13,882 nucleotides of DNA, from positions 1 to 13,882 of the forward strand of contig JAZNUH010000152.1 in the NCBI GenBank assembly GCA_045592225.1. Direction: 5' to 3'. Every line of letters begins with the position of its first letter. The stretch's first letter is position 1. This document shows, piece by piece, positions 7,856 through 13,882 of this stretch. The notes beneath the pieces are model-generated. The model had not been told where the DNA came from. It ran no database searches and saw only the letters and a program-made list of their open reading frames with translations. The stretch is from JAZNUH01 sp045592225 (GTDB lineage: Bacteria; Bacillota; Clostridia; UMGS1883; UMGS1540). The position numbers and the translations under genes are program-made.

Positions 7856-7883
7856 AAAGACAGGGCAAATGCCCTGTCTTTTA
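7856..7883. terminator. Bidirectional terminator between convergent operons
   Basis: A perfect 11-bp stem (AAAGACAGGGC at 7856-7866 with its complement at 7871-7881) encloses the 4-base loop AAAT. It starts 3 bases after the ahcY stop on the plus strand and abuts the TAA stop of the carboxypeptidase on the minus strand. The A/T ends of the stem supply a short T tract in either direction, so one hairpin can serve both operons. Confidence 0.85.
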
Positions 7884-9005
7884 AACTACATTTTTATTTT
7901 GTCGTGGGTACAGCAGCCATTCCAGTAATATCCGTTTGAATGATAAAATAAAACTCGGGCGCCGGGGAAGAAGGGATTGGGAATTGGCAATAATATCTGT
8001 TTTACCTAAAACTGCACCATCAAGGCAAATAACAGCTTCCCCCAGCACCTGACCGACAGTAACAGGCGCATCGAGAGAGTCAGAGCATACACTGCTTATT
8101 TCGATTCTTGCCGCTTCATCATCGGTAAGTAACGCTGTTACGTCATCGGAGTAAACGGTAGAAACAAGAGGCTTTGTGCCGCCTGTAACAGGTATGTCTG
8201 AAAAAAGCTGATTTGCAGTTATAATAGATGTTCGTTTGTATGATGAAAATCCAAAATCAAACATTTTTATATGGTCGTTCCAGTCGTCGGGGGCACTCAA
8301 CGTTACGGCAATAAGGTTAACGCCATTTCGTGAAGCGGAGGAAACAAGGGTTCGCCCGCTCTTTTTTGTGTAGCCTGTTTTGACACCGGTGCAACCATCG
8401 TACATATACAACAGCTTATTGTGGTTTGTAAAGTGCCTTCCTGATGAGTCGGTGTAATTTGATGTTGATACAACATCGGCGAATACAGGGCTTTTTAAGG
8501 CCTCACGGGTTATAAGTGCAAGTTCGTATGCGGTGGTGTGATGCCCGTCGGCATCCAGGCCGTTGGGGTTTTTAAAGGATGTGTTGTGGCAACCCAGCTT
8601 TTGGGCAGTTTGAGTCATTAGTTTGGAAAATTCGGCTACACTGCCTGAAATATGCTCGGCAATAGCAACAGCTGCATCGTTACCCGAGGGGAGCATAAGA
8701 CCGTAAATCAAATCGCGCATACTAACCTGCTCGCCGGACGCAAGGTACATGGAACTGCCCTCCTGCGAGGCAGCAAATGAACTGACAGTAACAATTTCAT
8801 CTGCCTTTGCGTGTTTAAGTGCCAAAAGTGCTGTCATTATTTTAGTCGTGCTCGCCGGTTTCATAAGCTTGTCACAGTTTTTTGAGTATAAAATACGTCC
8901 GCTGTCTGCATCAATTAAAACTGCTGACTGAGCGGTTAGGTCCATAGCAAAAATTTTAGTGGGTATACAACACAATATTAATATAATACAAACTATTCGT
9001 TTCAA
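7881..9005 (-). CDS. D-alanyl-D-alanine carboxypeptidase (PBP5/DacF-type, low-molecular-weight PBP)
   Basis: A 374-residue exported serine peptidase that trims the terminal D-Ala from peptidoglycan stems. It has a signal peptide (residues 1-20, ending KIFA). The catalytic domain has intact SxxK (Ser52-Thr-Thr-Lys55), SGN (107-109) and KTG (209-211) motifs. A beta-rich PBP5 C-terminal domain follows at about 255-340, then a basic amphipathic tail (FILSFKRILLEWLLY) that probably holds the protein to the membrane surface. The start codon is TTG at 9005, preceded at 6 bases by AGGTGAT; no ATG competes and the signal peptide begins right there. It is the last gene of the lysA operon. Its ribosome site lies within a terminator-like hairpin (see that entry), so expression relative to gerW may be reduced or controlled. 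Confidence 0.94.
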   Translation of the reverse strand: MKRIVCIILILCCIPTKIFAMDLTAQSAVLIDADSGRILYSKNCDKLMKPASTTKIMTALLALKHAKADEIVTVSSFAASQEGSSMYLASGEQVSMRDLIYGLMLPSGNDAAVAIAEHISGSVAEFSKLMTQTAQKLGCHNTSFKNPNGLDADGHHTTAYELALITREALKSPVFADVVSTSNYTDSSGRHFTNHNKLLYMYDGCTGVKTGYTKKSGRTLVSSASRNGVNLIAVTLSAPDDWNDHIKMFDFGFSSYKRTSIITANQLFSDIPVTGGTKPLVSTVYSDDVTALLTDDEAARIEISSVCSDSLDAPVTVGQVLGEAVICLDGAVLGKTDIIANSQSLLPRRPSFILSFKRILLEWLLYPRQNKNVV

Positions 9006-9046
9006 AAAAAATCACCTGCCCGAATATATTTTATTTCGGACAGGTG
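9004..9046 (-). terminator. Intrinsic terminator/attenuator overlapping the carboxypeptidase RBS
   Basis: Read on the minus strand, a 12-bp stem (CACCTGTCCGAA from 9046 down, pairing with TTCGGGCAGGTG ending at 9013) has a 10-base loop. It is followed by A and eight T (9011-9004). The one imperfect pair is a G-U wobble on this strand but a C-A mismatch on the other, so the hairpin is meant for the minus strand. The end of the 3' arm plus two bases forms AGGTGAT (9018-9012), the Shine-Dalgarno of the next gene, and the T tract enters its TTG start codon. Confidence 0.8.
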
Positions 9047-9053
9047 AAGGTTA

Positions 9054-9437
9054 TTACTCTTCTTCCTTTTTCTTTTTGCCTATAAATTCGCTGAGCTTAT
9101 CAAGTGCGGTGGGGATGTAGTCAATCAGCTTGTCAGCAGGAGTTGTACCGCCACCAAGTGGGATGAGACGTACATTACCGCCCGATACAACTAAAAATCC
9201 CACAGGGTTAATGGAAACACCACCGCCGCTTCCTCCACCAAATGAAGGGTCAGGCTTTTTTGCAGTACCAAATTCACTGCCACCTGCACCAAAGCCAAAG
9301 CTTACTCGTGAAATGGGAATAATAACTGTACCGTCAGGAGTTTCTACAGCTTCGCCTACAATTGTATTAACATCAATCATAGCGCGTAAGTTCTGCATGG
9401 CAGTTGAAACCAGTTCAGAAATAGGGTTTGTTGACAT
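9054..9437 (-). CDS. gerW: GerW family sporulation protein (YtfJ)
   Basis: A 127-residue protein with the GerW/YtfJ pattern: an N-terminal helix (ISELVSTAMQNLRAMID), then VNTIVGEAVETPDGTVIIPISRVSFGFGAGGSEFG, a glycine-rich run, and INPVGFLVVSGGNVRLIPLG. The tail is charged (KKKKEEE). In B. subtilis the homologue is a sporulation-related protein affecting germination, but family members also occur outside obvious spore formers and the biochemical role is unknown. ATG 9437 is chosen because GGAGG (9447-9443) lies 5 bases before it; the upstream in-frame TTG at 9449 overlaps that site. It follows the DUF2953 gene by 20 bases, the same pairing as ytfI-ytfJ in B. subtilis. A strong hairpin starts 7 bases after its stop. 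Confidence 0.93.
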   Translation of the reverse strand: MSTNPISELVSTAMQNLRAMIDVNTIVGEAVETPDGTVIIPISRVSFGFGAGGSEFGTAKKPDPSFGGGSGGGVSINPVGFLVVSGGNVRLIPLGGGTTPADKLIDYIPTALDKLSEFIGKKKKEEE

Positions 9438-9457
9438 ATTGTCCTCCAATCTTCCGC

Positions 9458-10021
9458 TTAATCAGCGGACTTTAAAATAGGTAATATTTTAGTAAGTGTA
9501 TTTAATGCGTATATTACTTTAAGGCTGAAAGAGCCTTTAAAATCAATGTATAAGCACTGTCTGTCAAAATCAGGCGTGACAGATACATGCTGCTTTTTTA
9601 AAATAAAATATCTGTCAATGGTACCAAGTATATTGTATATAAGTGCATAGCCGCTACCGGTTATTATGCCTGTAGATGCCGCATCGCCGGTGCCTATAAG
9701 TATATCCATTGAAAAGTTTGAAACACAAAATCTTTTTCTTAAAGAACGGAGCACGCCAAGCAATGCTTCAAAAAGCTTTTTTATATCTTCAAGACTTTTT
9801 TCGGGATTATCTTTCTCTGTTGCATCTTCGGTTTGTAATGAGTGTTTTTGCGGCTTTTGTGTGTCAAATATACTAAATTTTACAAACCAGAATGCGGCTG
9901 TTATTTTAGCTGCACATCCCTTTTCGTCCTTTCTTACTTCTGCATAAAGACGGATGGGGGATAGCAGTATAATAAGCAGGAAAAGAATTAATGCCGAAAC
10001 AACATATATGGCTACATTCAT
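9458..10021 (-). CDS. DUF2953 (YtfI-like) membrane protein
   Basis: A 187-residue protein with one N-terminal hydrophobic segment (residues 4-24) followed by PIRLYAEVRKDEKG. A charged central segment (about 55-75) leads into a second folded part with GTGDAASTGIITGSGYALIYNILG and a terminal FKGSFSLKVIYALNTLTK. This pattern matches DUF2953, whose members sit next to GerW in many Firmicutes. Function is unknown; the association suggests a role connected with sporulation or the envelope. The start is an ATG with a strong, repetitive AAGGAGGAGGAG ribosome site upstream. It lies 40 bases after the scpB stop and 20 bases before gerW. A small stem (9454-9468) spans its stop codon just before the gerW ribosome site. 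Confidence 0.85.
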   Translation of the reverse strand: MNVAIYVVSALILFLLIILLSPIRLYAEVRKDEKGCAAKITAAFWFVKFSIFDTQKPQKHSLQTEDATEKDNPEKSLEDIKKLFEALLGVLRSLRKRFCVSNFSMDILIGTGDAASTGIITGSGYALIYNILGTIDRYFILKKQHVSVTPDFDRQCLYIDFKGSFSLKVIYALNTLTKILPILKSAD

Positions 10022-10061
10022 AAAAATCTCCTCCTCCTTATTTTAATTAATTTGGGCAAAA

Positions 10062-10583
10062 TTATTCTTTTGCAAATTCTTCGGGTTCAGGAAGGTCTGA
10101 AAGGGAAGAAAGACCAAAACAACGGAGGAATTCCTCGGTTGTAACGTACAAAATGGGTCTGCCGGGTGCTTCAAGCCTGCCTGCTTCATCAATATACCCG
10201 CGCTCTAAAAGTCTAGCAACAGAGTAGGAGCTGTCAACACCGCGTATAAGTTCAATTCTGCTCCTTGTAATAGGCTGGTTGTATGCAATGATAGAAAGTG
10301 TTTCAAGTGCAGAGGATGACAGTGCCTGCTGTCTGCGTGGCTCTGTAATAGTACGTATTACGTCATAGTAATCTTCCCTTGAACACATCTGATATGCGTG
10401 CTCAAGACGTATTATTTTAATACCGCGTTTGTCAGCATCATATTTTTGGGCAAGAGATGAAATGGCTTGTTCAGCTTTTTCCGGAGAAATTTCCAAAGCT
10501 GCCGCAATTTCATCGAGTGGTACCGCATCACCCGCACCAAAAAGTATTGCCTCAACCGCACATTCAATTTTTAAGTTGTTCAT
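10062..10583 (-). CDS. scpB: Segregation and condensation protein B
   Basis: A 173-residue winged-helix protein that dimerises and binds ScpA in the SMC-ScpAB condensin, which organises and separates chromosomes. Visible family features are KIECAVEAILFGAGDAVPLDEIAAAL at the start, ALETLSIIAYNQPITRSRIELIRGVDS in the middle, and LLERGYIDEAGRLEAPGRPILYVTTEEFLRCFGL near the end, followed by SLSDLP. The length is typical. ATG 10583 is chosen because AGGGTGAT (ending at 10589) lies 5 bases before it; an upstream GTG at 10592 would leave no room for a ribosome site. The ribosome site overlaps the scpA stop codon, so translation is likely coupled. Confidence 0.96.
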   Translation of the reverse strand: MNNLKIECAVEAILFGAGDAVPLDEIAAALEISPEKAEQAISSLAQKYDADKRGIKIIRLEHAYQMCSREDYYDVIRTITEPRRQQALSSSALETLSIIAYNQPITRSRIELIRGVDSSYSVARLLERGYIDEAGRLEAPGRPILYVTTEEFLRCFGLSSLSDLPEPEEFAKE

Positions 10584-10588
10584 AAAAA

Positions 10589-11293
10589 TCACCCTACAAG
10601 ATAAATTTCATCATCCTGCTCGTGGGCAGAAACCTTGCCACGGCTTATAAGCTGAAGCAGAGCGAGGAAGGAAGCAATCAGCTCGTCTTTGTCACTCATA
10701 CCTTCAAACAGTTCGGTAAAACGCATTTTACCTTTTCGATGTATGGCACCCAGAACATCTTTGAGCTTGTGTTCAACGGGTATACGCTCGCGGTGAACAA
10801 TACCGGTAAATGCCTCTTTGGGAGGCGGAGTTTTCGCCATTTCTCTGCGAAGTATTTCGTAAAATGCACCTAAAAGCTTGTCCACAGGCATTTCCTTGTT
10901 GACAATAGGAGCCTTTTCAATTCCTTCGGGAGCTTTAAAGTAATTTTCAATAGTTGAAAACTGCGTGGTTTCAAGCAGCTTTGCCGCTTCTTTTATTTTC
11001 TTATACTCGGCAAGTCTTTCTGAAAGCTCTTCAGCAAGGTCAGGCTCGTCATCGGCAGGTGCCGGAAGCAGCATATTTGACTTTATAAGCATAAGATGTG
11101 CCGCCATTACCAGAAATTCGCTTGCAATTTCAATATCAAATCTTTGCATAAGGTCAATATATTCGAGATATTGTGCAGTAATTTCTGCAATTGGTATATT
11201 TTCTATATTAATTTTGTTTTTTTGTACCAGATGGAGCAATAAATCAAGAGGTCCTTCGAAAATCTGGAGTTTAAATTTAAGTTCATCACTCAT
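10589..11293 (-). CDS. scpA: Segregation and condensation protein A
   Basis: A 234-residue kleisin that bridges the SMC head domains. The N-terminal signature FEGPLDLLLHLVQKNKINIENIPIAEIT is unmistakable, followed by QYLEYIDLM, and a helix-rich SEFLVMAAHLMLIKSNMLLP segment. The C-terminal winged helix (about residues 185-234, MRFTELFEGMSDKDELIASFLALLQL) binds the SMC head. ATG 11293 overlaps the stop of the protease gene by 4 bases (ATGA), and scpB begins 5 bases after its stop. All three are therefore translated from one message. Confidence 0.97.
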   Translation of the reverse strand: MSDELKFKLQIFEGPLDLLLHLVQKNKINIENIPIAEITAQYLEYIDLMQRFDIEIASEFLVMAAHLMLIKSNMLLPAPADDEPDLAEELSERLAEYKKIKEAAKLLETTQFSTIENYFKAPEGIEKAPIVNKEMPVDKLLGAFYEILRREMAKTPPPKEAFTGIVHRERIPVEHKLKDVLGAIHRKGKMRFTELFEGMSDKDELIASFLALLQLISRGKVSAHEQDDEIYLVG

Positions 11294-11943
11294 ACAAATA
11301 CACCTGCAATGGCATTTATCATAATATTGATTCCGTCTATTACTTTGCCGACAAGAAAGTTAAGAGGTACATCAAGCACGCCTACAAAAAGGAGAAGCAT
11401 AAGAATGGGAGCAACGTATCTCTCATACATCATAAGCTTATAGTAAGCACTGTTGGGCAGAACAACTGCAAGAATTTTTGAACCGTCAAGGGGCGGAACA
11501 GGGAACAGGTTGAATATGCCAAGACTTACATTGAGCACTATGGCTGTTTTTAAAAAAATCGCAATAAATTCAGCAAGGATGCTGGCTTCCGGGTCAAGAC
11601 CCAACCCTGCACTTACAGCAAAAATTACTGAAAAAACAAGCGCAAGGAAAAAGTTTGACAAAGGACCTGCAAGACCCACAAGGCTCATACCCTGCTTTGA
11701 GTTTTTAAAGTACATGGGATTTACAGGTACAGGTCTTGCCCAACCAAAACCAAAAAGAAGCATACAAAGTGTACCGTACAGGTCAAAATGGGCAATAGGG
11801 TTCATGGTTAACCGACCATTGTTCTTTGCGGTGGGGTCACCTAACAGATATGCCGCATAGCCGTGGCACAGCTCATGTACTGATATGCTGATTAAAACAG
11901 CAGGTATTCTGAATAAAATTTCTTTTAAATCTAAGCCAAACAA
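11290..11943 (-). CDS. Membrane site-2-type (M50) metalloprotease
   Basis: A 217-residue protein with about five to six membrane segments. The zinc-binding HExxH motif is HELCH at residues 23-27 in the first helix, followed by GYAAYLLGDPTAK and GRLTMNPIAHFD, typical of the minimal M50 subfamily. The third metal ligand is probably Asp153 in FNLFPVPPLDG. There is no PDZ domain, so this is a compact form and not an RseP-like one; its substrate is unknown. The start is TTG 11943, with AGGAGA 7 bases upstream overlapping the lysA stop region. This protease upstream of scpAB is a common neighbour in Firmicutes, perhaps through shared transcription only. Confidence 0.92.
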   Translation of the reverse strand: MFGLDLKEILFRIPAVLISISVHELCHGYAAYLLGDPTAKNNGRLTMNPIAHFDLYGTLCMLLFGFGWARPVPVNPMYFKNSKQGMSLVGLAGPLSNFFLALVFSVIFAVSAGLGLDPEASILAEFIAIFLKTAIVLNVSLGIFNLFPVPPLDGSKILAVVLPNSAYYKLMMYERYVAPILMLLLFVGVLDVPLNFLVGKVIDGINIMINAIAGVFV

Positions 11944-11954
11944 TTATTTATCTC

Positions 11955-13250
11955 CTATAAATCGTTTCTTAAAATATCCTGATATGTTTCTCGTTTAACC
12001 GAAAGCCTTGCCACACCGTCTTTAACCATAACAACAGCGGGGCGGGGAATACGGTTGTAGTTGCTGCTCATTGAGTAGTTGTAAGCACCTGTGGAAAGTA
12101 CAGCTAAAAGCTCTCCGCTGTGAAGTCGGGGCATCATAATATCTTTTATAAGTATATCACCCGATTCACAGGATTTACCGCAAATTGTAATTTTTTCTTC
12201 AGGTGTCGCGCAGGGCCTTTCTGCGGAAAGAGCGGTATATTGTGCATCATACATAATAAAGCGGGGATTGTCAGCCATTCCGCCGTTGACCGAAACATAT
12301 TTTCTTATACCCGGAATGTCCTTGATTGCGCCAACTGTATAAAGAGTAATACCTGCTTCGCCTACGATGGATCTGCCCGGCTCAAGCATAATAAAGGGCA
12401 GGTCGACACCTGTTTTTTCTGCTTCTGCAATAACCGCTTCTATAACATCTGCAGTATATTCTGTGTAAGGACGAGGCGTATCGTCCTTTGTATATCTTAT
12501 GCCAAATCCGCCGCCTAAATCCAACTCGGTAAGAATAACTCCGTGTGCTTTTGCCTCAGCAATAAGGCCTATCATTTTCTGTGCCGCCAGACAGAAGGGG
12601 GCTGTGTCAAAAATCTGTGAGCCTATGTGGCAGTGAGCACCGGCAAGATTTACATTCGGCAGTGCCGCCGCTTTTATAATAACTTCCAAAGCTTCGCCTG
12701 TTTCAAGAGAAACACCAAATTTGGAATCGTTTTGCCCTGTCATTATAAATTCGTGGGTGTGTGCATCAATACCCGGCTTTACACGAACAAGTACCTTCTG
12801 TATTTTGCCCTGCTTACCGGCTTCCTTATCGATTCTTATAATTTCGTCAAGACCGTCTGCAACTATTCTGCCAACACCGGCAGAAACTGCATCGGCAATT
12901 TCGCTGTCATCCTTGTTGTTGCCATGCATGCACAGTTTTTCAGCAGGCACTCCCGCTGAAAGGGCAGTATAAAGCTCTCCGCCCGAAACCACATCAAGTC
13001 CCAGTCCCTCGCGGTCAGCAATACGGCACATATCCTTTGTGCAAAAAGCCTTGGATGCAAAGAAAACGAGACCCTTTCCGTTATATTTTTTATCTATAAC
13101 ATTTTTATATGCACGCATGTTAGCGATGATTGTATTTTCGTCCATTATGTAAAGGGGAGTACCAAATTCAGCGGCGAGCGAAGGTGTATCAGCTCCGCCT
13201 ATTGTCAGATGTCCCTTTTCGTTTGTGTTAAGCGCATTTGATATAAACAT
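11955..13250 (-). CDS. lysA: Diaminopimelate decarboxylase
   Basis: A 431-residue PLP enzyme (fold type III) that decarboxylates meso-diaminopimelate to lysine in the cytosol, the last step of lysine synthesis. The PLP-binding Lys67 lies in FFASKAF. Other family motifs are AHCHIGSQ, ELDLGGGFGI, the phosphate-binding EPGRSIVGEAG, and the active-site CESGD characteristic of this family rather than of ornithine or arginine decarboxylases. ATG 13250 is clear: GGAGG (13261-13257) lies 6 bases before it, and residues encoded further upstream are low-complexity A/T-rich sequence containing the promoter. It is first in a seven-gene operon. Its product consumes the same diaminopimelate used for peptidoglycan, linking it loosely to the wall genes nearby. 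Confidence 0.97.
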   Translation of the reverse strand: MFISNALNTNEKGHLTIGGADTPSLAAEFGTPLYIMDENTIIANMRAYKNVIDKKYNGKGLVFFASKAFCTKDMCRIADREGLGLDVVSGGELYTALSAGVPAEKLCMHGNNKDDSEIADAVSAGVGRIVADGLDEIIRIDKEAGKQGKIQKVLVRVKPGIDAHTHEFIMTGQNDSKFGVSLETGEALEVIIKAAALPNVNLAGAHCHIGSQIFDTAPFCLAAQKMIGLIAEAKAHGVILTELDLGGGFGIRYTKDDTPRPYTEYTADVIEAVIAEAEKTGVDLPFIMLEPGRSIVGEAGITLYTVGAIKDIPGIRKYVSVNGGMADNPRFIMYDAQYTALSAERPCATPEEKITICGKSCESGDILIKDIMMPRLHSGELLAVLSTGAYNYSMSSNYNRIPRPAVVMVKDGVARLSVKRETYQDILRNDL

Positions 13251-13277
13251 TTTTTTCCTCCGTTTCTGTATTATTAT

Positions 13278-13306
13278 ATTATAATATAATGCATCAAAAA
13301 AGTCAA
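13278..13306 (-). promoter_or_regulatory. lysA: Promoter of the lysA operon
   Basis: On the minus strand, TTGACT (13306-13301) and TATAAT (13283-13278) are exactly 17 bases apart, a near-perfect sigma-A promoter. Transcription would begin near 13271, giving a leader of about 20 bases. That is far too short for a lysine riboswitch. Confidence 0.85.
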
Positions 13307-13361
13307 ATATAATATAAAGTATATAATACTCCTGATTTAAACAGAAAAAGATAATACAAAT

Positions 13362-13418
13362 TTTTTTCAAAAAAAAATTAAAAATAATATTGACAAACAA
13401 CCTAAAACCTGTTATAAT
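13362..13418 (+). promoter_or_regulatory. tRNA operon promoter with UP-like A/T tract
   Basis: TTGACA (13390-13395) and TATAAT (13413-13418), with a 17-base spacer, match the consensus exactly. A nearly pure A/T stretch with long T and A runs (about 13362-13389) lies directly upstream and resembles an UP element that binds the polymerase alpha subunit. The first tRNA begins 17 bases after the -10. This layout fits a strong, growth-linked stable-RNA promoter and diverges from the lysA promoter. Confidence 0.88.
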
Positions 13419-13434
13419 CTTCAAGGTCGGTTAT

Positions 13435-13508
13435 GCGGGTGTATTTCAATGGTAGAATATCAGCCTTCCAAGCTGAATACGTGGGTTCGATTCCCATCAC
13501 CCGCTCCA
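13435..13508 (+). tRNA. tRNA-Gly (anticodon TCC)
   Basis: The acceptor stem GCGGGTG (13435-13441) pairs perfectly with CACCCGC (13498-13504). The anticodon arm CAGC-CTTCCAA-GCTG displays TCC, and the T arm has GGTTCGATTCC. The discriminator is T, with CCA encoded at 13506-13508. First gene of the tRNA cluster. Confidence 0.96.
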
Positions 13509-13521
13509 CTAAAATTTGTAT

Positions 13522-13598
<77 letters not shown>

Positions 13599-13603
13599 TA
13601 TAT

Positions 13604-13681
13604 GGTGGGTATAGCTCAGCTGGTTAGAGCGCCAGATTGTGGCTCTGGAGGTCATCGGTTCGAAACCGATTATCCACCCCA
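13604..13681 (+). tRNA. tRNA-His (anticodon GTG)
   Basis: The acceptor is GTGGGTA (13605-13611) with TATCCAC (13671-13677), including one G-U pair. The genomic G at 13604 is the G-1 that pairs with discriminator C73 (13678), the identity element of histidine tRNA. The anticodon loop TTGTGGC displays GTG. CCA is encoded at 13679-13681. Confidence 0.95.
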
Positions 13682-13711
13682 AACGTGTTGGATTCTAACA
13701 CCATAGAATGA

Positions 13712-13787
13712 TGGGCTGTAGCCAAGTCGGTAAGGCACCAGACTTTGACTCTGGCATTCGTTGGTTCGAGTCCAACCAGTCCAGCCA
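13712..13787 (+). tRNA. tRNA-Gln (anticodon TTG)
   Basis: TGGGCTG (13712-13718) pairs with CAGTCCA (13777-13783), including one G-U pair; the U1-A72 first pair is typical of glutamine tRNA. The anticodon arm CCAGA-CTTTGAC-TCTGG displays TTG. Discriminator G is followed by CCA at 13785-13787. Confidence 0.95.
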
Positions 13788-13790
13788 TTT

Positions 13791-13866
13791 GACCCATTAG
13801 CTCAGTTGGCAGAGCACTTGACTTTTAATCAAGGTGTCCGGAGTTCGAATCTCCGATGGGTCACCA
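13791..13866 (+). tRNA. tRNA-Lys (anticodon TTT)
   Basis: GACCCAT (13791-13797) pairs perfectly with ATGGGTC (13856-13862). The anticodon arm CTTGA-CTTTTAA-TCAAG displays TTT, and the T arm has AGTTCGAATCT. Discriminator A is followed by encoded CCA (13864-13866). It starts 3 bases after tRNA-Gln. No terminator is visible before the window ends, so the cluster may continue. Confidence 0.96.
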
Positions 13867-13882
13867 AAGCAGAAACCCTGTA

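Noticed and set aside
9130..9480. Plus-strand ORF of 116 codons opposite gerW
   Set aside because: The proline-rich translation is the antisense of the glycine-rich GerW run; GerW itself has clear family motifs and a good ribosome site.
13251..13300. Lysine riboswitch ahead of lysA
   Set aside because: The predicted leader is only about 20 bases, far shorter than a lysine aptamer, and no aptamer-like helices are visible.
13251..13424. Extended N-terminus of LysA beginning near 13424
   Set aside because: The added residues are low-complexity Phe/Ile/Tyr from A/T-rich DNA that contains the lysA promoter, and the ATG at 13250 has an ideal GGAGG site.

Overview
The window looks like a piece of chromosome from a Gram-positive, low-GC Clostridia-type bacterium. 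The evidence is strong AGGAGG-type ribosome binding sites, consensus TTGACA/TATAAT promoters, an S-layer homology protein, a GerW (YtfJ)/DUF2953 (YtfI) gene pair of the kind found in spore-forming Firmicutes, ScpA/ScpB condensin partners, and tRNA genes that all encode their CCA ends. I cannot name the species. There is no phage, insertion sequence, CRISPR array or recognisable defence system.

Plus strand, 1-7881. The window opens inside a large SLH-domain cell-surface protein whose beginning lies off the left edge; it ends at a clear intrinsic terminator. A 312-base intergenic stretch follows. It holds a possible promoter, two hairpins and a second terminator with no credible ORF, so it may encode a short RNA. 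It also carries a strong promoter for a small antibiotic-biosynthesis-monooxygenase-fold protein. A new promoter then drives a tight four-gene unit: a membrane-anchored FHA protein, a SEDS glycosyltransferase (RodA/FtsW), a short class B penicillin-binding transpeptidase, and S-adenosylhomocysteine hydrolase. The FHA-SEDS-PBP order resembles the actinobacterial fhaB-rodA-pbpA block, but no Ser/Thr kinase or phosphatase gene is present here. The unit ends at a bidirectional hairpin shared with the convergent operon.

Minus strand, 13306 down to 7856. A consensus promoter starts lysA (diaminopimelate decarboxylase), followed by a membrane M50 (site-2-type) protease, scpA, scpB, DUF2953, gerW and a D-alanyl-D-alanine carboxypeptidase. 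Spacings run from a 4-base overlap to about 50 bases. Between gerW and the carboxypeptidase lies a strong terminator-like hairpin whose 3' arm contains the carboxypeptidase's Shine-Dalgarno sequence and whose T-tract runs into its TTG start codon. The last gene may therefore be attenuated both transcriptionally and translationally.

Plus strand, 13390-13866. A consensus promoter preceded by an A/T-rich UP-like tract drives five tRNA genes: Gly(TCC), Arg(TCT), His(GTG), Gln(TTG) and Lys(TTT).

Taken together, the window is mainly envelope and division housekeeping: peptidoglycan precursor supply (lysA), polymerisation and cross-linking (SEDS and PBP), trimming (carboxypeptidase), surface layer (SLH) and chromosome segregation (ScpAB). 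I found no convincing new multi-gene system. The most notable items are the terminator/RBS overlap before the carboxypeptidase, the possible small RNA near 2980-3060, and the kinase-less FHA-SEDS-PBP cluster.
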